From JBBQHX01 sp035306065 (lineage in GTDB: Bacteria; Gemmatimonadota; Gemmatimonadetes; Gemmatimonadales; Gemmatimonadaceae), in the NCBI GenBank assembly GCA_035306065.1, contig DATGOL010000178.1, positions 1 through 6,515 on the forward strand: a DNA stretch of 6,515 nucleotides. The letters run 5' to 3'. The notes beneath the pieces are model-generated. The model worked only from the letters and a program-made list of their open reading frames with translations. It was not told where the DNA came from and did no database searches. Below, one piece after another: positions 1-6,032 of the stretch. The first letter of the stretch is position 1. Each line of letters starts with the position of its first letter. The position numbers and the translations under genes are program-made.

Positions 1-2
1 AG

Positions 3-290
3 GTGCATGACGCAGCTGTGATCGCCGTGCCGGACGCCTACCTGGGAGAGAAGTCGTGCGCGGTTGTGGTGCCGCGCGACCCTGCCCTTCGAGCCGCTGC
101 AATCCGCGGCTGGATCAGAACGCGCGGGCTGGCAGCCTACAAGATTCCCGACCAGGTGGTGTTCGTAAGCGCCTTCCCGACAACCGGTGTGGGCAAGGTC
201 AGCCGCAGGCAGCTGCGCGCCGCGCTCCGGGAGCAATTCTCCAGCGGCGGCGCTGCACCGGACGCCCCGGCCGCAGCGAGCAGCAGGTAA
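3..290 (+). CDS. entE: 2,3-dihydroxybenzoate-AMP ligase (EntE/DhbE), C-terminal fragment
   Basis: This is the 3' end of a stand-alone aryl-acid adenylating enzyme; the start lies left of the window. The family activates 2,3-dihydroxybenzoate with ATP and transfers it to the phosphopantetheine arm of an aryl carrier protein in the cytoplasm. The 95 visible residues are the mobile C-terminal lid domain. They carry the 'LGEKSCA' stretch (residues 19-25 with a Y before it), 'YKIPD' (46-50) and the A10 motif 'TGVGKVSRRQL' (61-71), whose Lys65 (codon 195-197) is the catalytic adenylation lysine of this superfamily. These match E. coli EntE closely as I remember it (GEKSCA, FKLPD, AVGKVDKKQL). After the usual end there is an Ala/Ser/Pro-rich tail of about 15 residues. 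The stop lies 2 nt before the isochorismatase ATG, so the two are co-transcribed. The DHB assignment rests on similarity and neighbours, because the aryl-binding pocket is outside the window. Confidence 0.95.
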   Translation: MHDAAVIAVPDAYLGEKSCAVVVPRDPALRAAAIRGWIRTRGLAAYKIPDQVVFVSAFPTTGVGKVSRRQLRAALREQFSSGGAAPDAPAAASSR

Positions 291-292
291 CG

Positions 293-925
293 ATGGCCAT
301 TCCCCGAATTCCGCACTACGCACTTCCGGTAGCTGCCGAGCTGCCTGCCGCGCGTGTGCCCTGGCGCCCTGCTCGCCCGCGCGTTGCACTGCTGATCCAT
401 GACATGCAGCGATACTTCACGGACGCGTTCGAACCGGGTGCACAGCAGATAGCCTGCGCCACGGCGAACATCAGCAGGCTGCGTGAGCGATTTCGTGAGA
501 TTGATGCACCGGTGATTTTCACCTCGCAGTCCGGCGAACAGGATCCGCGCGATCGCGGACTGCAGCGCGATTTCTGGGGCCCGGGCATGTCGAGACGTCC
601 CGAGCAGCAGGCGATCGTGAGCGAACTCAGCCCGCTGCCGCACGAGTCCGTTCTCACCAAGTGGCGGTACAGCGCATTCCAGCGTACCACGCTTGCCGAG
701 ATGATGCGCGCTCGCGGACGCGACCAGCTCGTGATTACCGGGGTGTACGCACACATCGGCTGCCTGCTCACGGCCGCCGACGCCTTCATGCACGACATTC
801 AGCCATTCTTCGTAGCGGATGCAGTTGCAGACTTCACCCGCGAGGAACACCTGCAGGCAGTGAATTACGCCGCAGGGTGCTGTGCTGTGCCAACTACCAC
901 TGATTGTCTTCTGAACGAGCTGTGA
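293..925 (+). CDS. entB: Isochorismatase, stand-alone (N-terminal half of EntB)
   Basis: This cytoplasmic enzyme hydrolyses isochorismate to 2,3-dihydro-2,3-dihydroxybenzoate and pyruvate, the middle step of DHB synthesis. The 210 residues cover the complete isochorismatase domain of EntB: 'MAIP' start, 'LLIHDMQRYF' (33-42) with catalytic Asp37, 'FWGPGMS' (94-100), 'TKWRYSAF' (122-129) with catalytic Lys123, and 'ITGVYAHIGC' (148-157). Gly156 sits where related cysteine hydrolases carry the nucleophile, as expected for true isochorismatases. EntB and DhbB are about 285-310 residues because they also carry a C-terminal carrier domain. Here the protein stops just after the catalytic domain and the carrier is encoded by the next gene. 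ATG 293 was chosen because it gives the EntB-like N-terminus and follows the ligase stop by 2 nt, with a weak AGG at 285-287. The longer reading from GTG 56 would overlap the ligase and is rejected. Confidence 0.95.
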   Translation: MAIPRIPHYALPVAAELPAARVPWRPARPRVALLIHDMQRYFTDAFEPGAQQIACATANISRLRERFREIDAPVIFTSQSGEQDPRDRGLQRDFWGPGMSRRPEQQAIVSELSPLPHESVLTKWRYSAFQRTTLAEMMRARGRDQLVITGVYAHIGCLLTAADAFMHDIQPFFVADAVADFTREEHLQAVNYAAGCCAVPTTTDCLLNEL

Positions 926-1212
926 CCGAATACGTCAGGACTGACACGCCGGAATCCAGCGGACCGCTCAGCCGGGAACGGCTGCGCGCCGATATAGCTG
1001 CAACCATCCAGGTGGACCCGCAGGAGATCGAGTACGACGACAACCTTCTGGACCTGGGCCTCGACTCCATTCGCCTGATGATCCTCGTGGATCGCTGGGC
1101 AAAGGAAGGTGCGGCGGTAGAGTTCGGGGCACTCGCCGAGCGGCCTACCGTGGAGCACTGGTGGACTCTCGTGTCGCAGGCTCTGGGGAGCGAAGGAAGC
1201 AGTAATGCCTGA
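922..1212 (+). CDS. Free-standing aryl carrier protein (C-terminal half of EntB)
   Basis: This 96-residue carrier protein would hold 2,3-dihydroxybenzoate as a thioester on a phosphopantetheine arm, loaded by EntE and presented to the NRPS condensation domain. The core 'NLLDLGLDSIRLM' (41-53) contains the modification site Ser49 (codon 1066-1068). It is followed by 'RWAKEG' and 'ERPTVEHWW', which parallel the ArCP half of E. coli EntB (NLIDYGLDSVRMM, NPTIDAWW). By alignment from memory, the three EntB residues implicated in contact with EntF (Met249, Phe264, Ala268) correspond to Met53, Phe68 and Ala72, all retained. GTG 922 is preferred: it forms a GTGA overlap with the isochorismatase stop and gives a normal-length domain. 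An in-frame TTG at 904 would add six residues but shows no ribosome binding site. The 3' end overlaps the NRPS start by 8 nt. The first 15 or so residues, before 'PLSRERL', look like disordered linker. Confidence 0.93.
   Translation: MTEYVRTDTPESSGPLSRERLRADIAATIQVDPQEIEYDDNLLDLGLDSIRLMILVDRWAKEGAAVEFGALAERPTVEHWWTLVSQALGSEGSSNA
1192..1199 (+). promoter_or_regulatory. Strong Shine-Dalgarno for the NRPS gene
   Basis: The bases GAAGGAAG lie inside the last codons of the carrier-protein gene, with AAGGA ending 7 nt before ATG 1205. This is the clearest ribosome binding site in the window and supports ATG 1205 as the NRPS start, instead of the next in-frame ATG at 1220. Because it sits within a translated region and the genes overlap by 8 nt, NRPS translation is probably coupled to that of the carrier. 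Confidence 0.7.
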
Positions 1213-4200
1213 CGCGGTGATGGATGCCGTACTGAAGCGGGCCGGTTCGCCGAGCGCGCCAGCCTGGCCTGACGAGGGCCTGGCCATGCCCGAGGCGCAG
1301 CTCGGACTCTGGTATGCACAGCGCCTGGATCCTGCCAACCCGGTGTTCAACACCGCGCACTACGTTGAGCTGCACGGCGAACTCAACGTACCCGCACTTG
1401 CCGCGGCAGTACGCGACGCCATGCTCGAGGCAGACGGCATGTCCGTTCGCGTGGGCGTGGACAGCGGCGAGCCACGCCTGCTGCCTGACCCGAACGGGCC
1501 CGCCGAACTCGAAGTGGTTCACCTGGCCGATGCGCCGGATCCGGTACGCACGGCCAGGCAGCTCATGCGCGATGACCTGCGCACACCAGTAGACCCCTCC
1601 ACCGGCGGGCTCGTTGCACAACGCCTCTACGTTGTGGGAACCGATCACCACCTTTGGTACCAGCGCATTCACCACCTGGTGGTGGATGCGTACGGCAGTG
1701 CACTGCTCACCTACCGCATAAGCGAGCTGTACGCCTCGTACGCAGGCGGCACGCCAACGGCCGGCACTCGCCTGCCTCCATTTGCGGCAGTCGTCGCAGA
1801 AGACGCCGAGTATCGCGATTCGGGGCGTCGTGAGGCGGACAGGGACTTCTGGATGAGCGAGCTCGCAGCCCACGGCGAAGCACCGCGACTCTCCACCGGC
1901 ACTCCGGTTTCCGCACACGAATACCTGCAGCATTCGTCCAGCCTGCCGGCGGAGCTGCCAGCTGCACTGCACGCGCTTGCCGACGAAGCCCGCGTCGGCT
2001 GGCCGGACGTTCTCGTTGCACTCACGGCCGCGTACATCGCACGCCACGTGGCGTCGGACAACGTGGTGTTGGGCGTTCCATCCATGAACAGGATGGGGAG
2101 CGCTGCCGCACGAGTGCCCGGAATGCTCATGAACGTTCTTCCGATGCCCGCAACCATCGACGAAGACGTTCTCGTTACCTCCTTCGTGGCAGGCTTCGCC
2201 CGGCGCATGCGCGTTGCTCGCAGGCACGGCCGCTATCGCGCAGAGCAGCTGCGACGCGACCTGGGACTCGTGGGGTACGACCGCTGGCTGCACGGACCAA
2301 TCGTGAACGTGGTTCCCTTCGATGTCGCTCCCGTGCTGTCCGGCCTCTCCACTCGGCTGCACATACTTGCAACCGGCCCGGTGGACGACCTCACGATCAG
2401 CATGCGCGGCGACAGCACGGGCCATGACATGCGGCTGGAGATAGACGCCAACCCCCTGCTTTACGACATGCAGGACCTGGAGGCGCACGCATCACGACTG
2501 ACGTATTTCCTCCAGGCAGCGATCGGCGCCGAGCGCCTTGCAGACGTACCCACGCTCCTGCCCGATGAGTACGAGCACTGGGTAGTGCGCGTGAACGACA
2601 CGCAGCACGCGGTTCAGGACACCACGCTTTCGGCGCTCATGGAGAGCACCATGCAGCGCACCCCGGATGCGCCCGCGGTGATCGACGGAGCCCGCACGCT
2701 TTCGTACGCCGAACTGGATTCCCAAAGCGCTGAACTCGCGGGCCGGCTTGCCTCTGCCGGCGTGACGCGCGGCGACATCGTTGCAGTTGCCATGGACCGT
2801 TCGGCAGAGTTGCTGGTTGCGCTGGTGGCAGTGTTGCGGGCGGGTGCGGCATATCTGCCCATTGACGTTGAGCACCCTCCGCTGCGCAATGCGCGCGTAC
2901 TCGCATCCGCGAATCCTCGGCTGGCGATCGTTGACAGCACGGGCAGAAATGCGCTGCCACCGAACGCTGTTTCAGTGCTCGACCCCTGGAGCAACGAGAG
3001 CTCGAGCGCTGCGAGCCGCGACATGGAACCCGCCCTGGATGCCGCCAGCGACGGCGTGCCCTTCGATGACCTGCGCGCCACCGGCGAGGTAATGGAGCAG
3101 CCGGAACCGGGCGACCTGGCGTACGTGATCTACACCTCAGGCTCCACCGGTGAGCCGAAGGGCGTGATGGTGGAGCACCGCGCGATAGTGAATCGCCTTG
3201 AGTGGATGCGTTCGCAGTACGACATGAAGCCTGACGATCGCATACTGCTCAAGACTCCCACCACCTTTGACGTTTCGGTGTGGGAGCTCTTCCTCCCGTT
3301 CATCTCCGGTGCCGCACTCGTTGTCACGCCGCCGGGTGCCCATCGCGATCCGGCTCAGATTTGCGCGCTGGTCCGAGAGCATGGCATTACCACGATGCAC
3401 TTCGTGCCGTCCATGCTTGCCGTGGTGCTGGACGATCCTGCATCGGCCGGGCTCGAGCTACGCCGCGTTATATGCAGTGGTGAGGCCCTCCCGGCCGCTT
3501 TGAGGGATCGCTTTCACGAACATGTGGATGCGGAGCTGCACAACCTGTATGGTCCCACCGAAGCGGCCGTGGACGTCACCTTCTGGGATGCATCGAAGGG
3601 AGACGAATCCAACCCGATTCCCATAGGGTTCCCGGTGTGGAATACGCAGCTCTACGTGCTTGACGCGCGGTTGCGTCCCGTGCCACCGGGAGTGCCTGGC
3701 GAGTTGTACCTCGCGGGCGTGCAGCTGGCGCGCGGGTACGTTGCGCGACCGGACCTCACGGCTGAGCGGTTCGTGCCGAATCCGTTCGGAGCGCCGGGCG
3801 AGCGAATGTATCGCACGGGCGACATGGCCCGCTGGCGGCAGGATGGAGCGGTGGAGTTCCTGGGACGAGCAGACCACCAGGTGAAGCTGCGCGGCCAGCG
3901 AATCGAGCCTGGAGAGGTTGAAGCGGCGATCGTGAGCCTGGAGCCGGTGGCGCAGGCGGCAGTGGTACTGCGCGAAGACAGGCCGGGCGACGCGAGGCTG
4001 GTGGCGTACGTGGTGCCTGCAGTCCCTGATGCTGAGCTGGACACCTCTGCACTGCGTACGGAGCTGGCAGCACAGCTCACGGAAGCCATGATGCCCTCGG
4101 CGTTCGTGGTTCTGCGTGAGTTGCCGCTAACGTCCAGCGGCAAGCTGGATCGCCGGTCGTTGCCGGTGCCGGAGATCTCCACGGAAATGAGTGGCAGGCA

Positions 4201-5236
4201 GCCTGAAACGGAAATCGAAAAGCGGGTTGCAGATGCCTTTGCGAACGCGCTCGGTGTTCCGGTGGAATCAGTTGGTGCGGACGACGACTTCTTTGCGCTT
4301 GGCGGTCACTCGCTGCTGGCAGCGAGGGTATCCACCCAGCTTCGCGCCCTGGTTTCGCGCGACGTTGGGCTCGGCGCGCTCTTCGCCCATCCAACGGTTT
4401 CCAGGCTGGCGGCGCACCTGGAAGCCGTTGCCGGGCGGGACGGCAGCATGCGCGACCTTGGCCTGGGCCAGCTGATCAATCTTTCCGCCAGCGCCGATAA
4501 CGGTGCGCCCGCGCTGTTCTGCGTGCATCCGGCCGGTGGAATTGCGTGGTGCTACGCGCCGCTGGCGCGTGCACTGGGCAAGTCCTGTTCTGTATGCGGG
4601 CTTCAGGCGCGTGCACTCGATCCGGACAACCTGCCGCCATCCACCCTCGAGGAGATGGCGTCCGAGTACGTGGCGCTGGTGCGTGAGGAGCGGCCGGAAG
4701 GTCCGTACAACCTTCTGGGCTGGTCTGCCGGCGGAATCATAGCTCATGAAATGGCGGCTCAGCTTCGCGAGGACGGTGCGGAAGTGGGGGTGGTTGCGCT
4801 GCTGGATGCGTATCCGAGCGACCGCTGGCGAGACCAGCCGGAGCCTGACGCGGGCGCCGCCCTCCGTGCGCTGATGCACATAGCCGGGCATGATCCCCTG
4901 GAACTCGGCGCACCGCTCACTCGTGAGGCCGTCGTCGGCTTTCTGCGTGAGCGCGAGCACCCGCTCGGTGCACTGCCGGACGAAGTGCTGGCCGGCATAG
5001 TTCGCGTGGTGGAAAGCAGCAACAGGCTGGTGCGAGGACACCGGCACAAGTTGCTCGATCACACGGTGCTGCACTTTCGCGCGGCGCTCGACCATGAAGG
5101 CGAAGACCTCAGCGCACACGACTGGCTGCCTTACGCGCGCGTGGAGTGTCACGAGGTACCGGCCCTTCACGCCCACATGACCGCACCGGACGCTGCCTCA
5201 CGCGTAGCGGCGGTGATCGCCCGGAAGCTGGCATGA
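1205..5236 (+). CDS. entF: EntF-type single-module NRPS (C-A-T-TE), predicted serine-activating
   Basis: This 1343-residue synthetase would condense DHB from the aryl carrier with serine, oligomerise the DHB-Ser units and release the siderophore. E. coli EntF is about 1293 residues with the same domain order. Condensation domain, about 28-450: 'HHLVVDA' at 156-162, with catalytic His157 and Asp161; the usual final Gly is Ala. Adenylation domain, about 475-990: A3 'YTSGSTGEPKG' (643-653), A7 'YRTGD' (869-873), A10 Lys980. The specificity positions read D689 V690 W693 H732 I756 S758 L781 V789 D790 K980. This differs from EntF's serine code (DVWHFSLVDK, from memory) only at the fifth position. 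Carrier domain: 'LGGHSLL' with phosphopantetheine Ser1036. Thioesterase, about 1095-1343: 'GWSAGG' with Ser1174, Asp1201 and a His at 1322 or 1324. ATG 1205 has a good ribosome binding site and overlaps the carrier gene by 8 nt; the stop overlaps entA by 4 nt. No second module, epimerase or MbtH domain is present. Confidence 0.95.
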   Translation: MPDAVMDAVLKRAGSPSAPAWPDEGLAMPEAQLGLWYAQRLDPANPVFNTAHYVELHGELNVPALAAAVRDAMLEADGMSVRVGVDSGEPRLLPDPNGPAELEVVHLADAPDPVRTARQLMRDDLRTPVDPSTGGLVAQRLYVVGTDHHLWYQRIHHLVVDAYGSALLTYRISELYASYAGGTPTAGTRLPPFAAVVAEDAEYRDSGRREADRDFWMSELAAHGEAPRLSTGTPVSAHEYLQHSSSLPAELPAALHALADEARVGWPDVLVALTAAYIARHVASDNVVLGVPSMNRMGSAAARVPGMLMNVLPMPATIDEDVLVTSFVAGFARRMRVARRHGRYRAEQLRRDLGLVGYDRWLHGPIVNVVPFDVAPVLSGLSTRLHILATGPVDDLTISMRGDSTGHDMRLEIDANPLLYDMQDLEAHASRLTYFLQAAIGAERLADVPTLLPDEYEHWVVRVNDTQHAVQDTTLSALMESTMQRTPDAPAVIDGARTLSYAELDSQSAELAGRLASAGVTRGDIVAVAMDRSAELLVALVAVLRAGAAYLPIDVEHPPLRNARVLASANPRLAIVDSTGRNALPPNAVSVLDPWSNESSSAASRDMEPALDAASDGVPFDDLRATGEVMEQPEPGDLAYVIYTSGSTGEPKGVMVEHRAIVNRLEWMRSQYDMKPDDRILLKTPTTFDVSVWELFLPFISGAALVVTPPGAHRDPAQICALVREHGITTMHFVPSMLAVVLDDPASAGLELRRVICSGEALPAALRDRFHEHVDAELHNLYGPTEAAVDVTFWDASKGDESNPIPIGFPVWNTQLYVLDARLRPVPPGVPGELYLAGVQLARGYVARPDLTAERFVPNPFGAPGERMYRTGDMARWRQDGAVEFLGRADHQVKLRGQRIEPGEVEAAIVSLEPVAQAAVVLREDRPGDARLVAYVVPAVPDAELDTSALRTELAAQLTEAMMPSAFVVLRELPLTSSGKLDRRSLPVPEISTEMSGRQPETEIEKRVADAFANALGVPVESVGADDDFFALGGHSLLAARVSTQLRALVSRDVGLGALFAHPTVSRLAAHLEAVAGRDGSMRDLGLGQLINLSASADNGAPALFCVHPAGGIAWCYAPLARALGKSCSVCGLQARALDPDNLPPSTLEEMASEYVALVREERPEGPYNLLGWSAGGIIAHEMAAQLREDGAEVGVVALLDAYPSDRWRDQPEPDAGAALRALMHIAGHDPLELGAPLTREAVVGFLREREHPLGALPDEVLAGIVRVVESSNRLVRGHRHKLLDHTVLHFRAALDHEGEDLSAHDWLPYARVECHEVPALHAHMTAPDAASRVAAVIARKLA

Positions 5237-6027
5237 AGCCAACCGGACTTGCCGGACGCATTGCCCTGGTAACGGGCGCAGCCAATGGCATTGGCGCGGA
5301 GGTCGTACGTGCGCTGCTCAACGAGGGCGCTCGCGTGGCAGCGCTCGACCACGATGCAGAGGGGCTTGCTGCGCTCGCCGCGGAACTGGCGGAAGCGCAG
5401 GAAACTGCCTTCGGGGAAGCATCACTGCGCATGGAACCGGTTGACGTACGGTGCAGTGACTGCGTGGAGCGCGTTATCGACTCCGTGGAGCAGACCTGGG
5501 GGCCGATCGAACTGGGTGTGAACGTTGCCGGCGTGCTGGCGCTCGGCACCGTGGTCGAAACCGACGACGACGCATGGAGACAGGTGTTCGCGGTGAATGC
5601 CGATGGTGTCTTTCATGTGTGTCGCGCGCTTGCACGCAGGATGGTTCCGCGTAAACGAGGCAGCATCGTGACTGTCGGATCCAACGCTGCAGGTGTTCCC
5701 CGTCACGGCATGGCCGCGTATGCCGCATCCAAGGCAGCCGCCACGATGTTCATGCGATGCCTCGGACTGGAGCTCGCAGGGAGCGGTATTCGCTGCAACA
5801 TCGTTGCACCGGGCTCCACGCGCACTCGCATGCAGGAAGCCATGTGGACCAGCGAAGCTCAGTCCATCGAGGGCTCGCTCGCCACCTATCGAACGGGCAT
5901 TCCGCTCGGGCGGATTGCGGAGCCGGGAAACGTGGCGGATGCGGTGATATTCCTGCTGTCGGACCAGGCGTCTCACATAACGATGGCCGAGTTGTATGTG
6001 GACGGCGGCGCTACCCTGAGGGCCTGA
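5233..6027 (+). CDS. entA: 2,3-dihydro-2,3-dihydroxybenzoate dehydrogenase (EntA/DhbA)
   Basis: This cytoplasmic NAD+-dependent short-chain dehydrogenase oxidises 2,3-dihydro-2,3-dihydroxybenzoate to 2,3-dihydroxybenzoate, the last step before activation by EntE. The 264 residues show the classical SDR pattern: 'TGAANGIG' nucleotide-binding turn (14-21), Asp39 at the end of the second strand (favouring NAD over NADP), 'VNVAG' (96-100), Asn122, Ser150, and the catalytic 'YAASK' with Tyr163 and Lys167. Stretches that mark EntA in particular are 'LGLELAGSGIRCN' (177-189), 'PGSTRTRMQ' (193-201) and 'SDQASHIT' near the C-terminus with 'VDGGATL'. E. coli EntA has 248 residues; the extra ones lie mainly around residues 50-65. 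ATG 5233 overlaps the NRPS stop as ATGA and has GGAAG at 5223-5227. The upstream GTG at 5146 would give a 29-residue extension without SDR counterpart and is rejected. A generic SDR is possible but unlikely given these signatures and neighbours. Confidence 0.95.
   Translation: MKPTGLAGRIALVTGAANGIGAEVVRALLNEGARVAALDHDAEGLAALAAELAEAQETAFGEASLRMEPVDVRCSDCVERVIDSVEQTWGPIELGVNVAGVLALGTVVETDDDAWRQVFAVNADGVFHVCRALARRMVPRKRGSIVTVGSNAAGVPRHGMAAYAASKAAATMFMRCLGLELAGSGIRCNIVAPGSTRTRMQEAMWTSEAQSIEGSLATYRTGIPLGRIAEPGNVADAVIFLLSDQASHITMAELYVDGGATLRA
6018..6022 (+). promoter_or_regulatory. Probable Shine-Dalgarno for the DAHP synthase GTG start
   Basis: GAGGG lies in the last codons of entA, 10 nt before GTG 6033. 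The spacing is slightly long. It is the only purine-rich ribosome-binding candidate near the first in-frame start codon and supports the GTG start, but an internal start further downstream cannot be excluded. Confidence 0.4.
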
Positions 6028-6032
6028 CGACA

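Noticed and set aside
56..292. N-terminal extension of the isochorismatase from GTG 56
   Set aside because: It would run out of frame through the ligase 3' end and add 79 Arg/Cys-rich residues; ATG 293 gives the EntB-like MAIP start.
137..850. 237-codon minus-strand open frame opposite the isochorismatase
   Set aside because: It overlaps two well-supported plus-strand genes and shows no family resemblance.
904..921. TTG 904 as the start of the aryl carrier protein
   Set aside because: It has no ribosome binding site and adds no conserved residues; GTG 922 makes a typical stop/start overlap.
1145..2488. 447-codon open frame on the minus strand, opposite the NRPS condensation domain
   Set aside because: It lies wholly opposite a gene with clear domain motifs. 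Its translation has no recognisable motif and is rich in Cys, His, Arg and Val, as expected from the complement of GC-rich coding DNA.
4268..5176. 302-codon open frame on the minus strand, opposite the carrier and thioesterase domains
   Set aside because: This is the same kind of antisense shadow: no motif, no ribosome binding site noticed, and the plus strand has intact catalytic motifs throughout.
5146..5232. GTG 5146 as the start of the EntA dehydrogenase
   Set aside because: It would place 29 residues before the SDR fold inside the NRPS thioesterase region; ATG 5233 with an ATGA overlap gives the normal EntA N-terminus.
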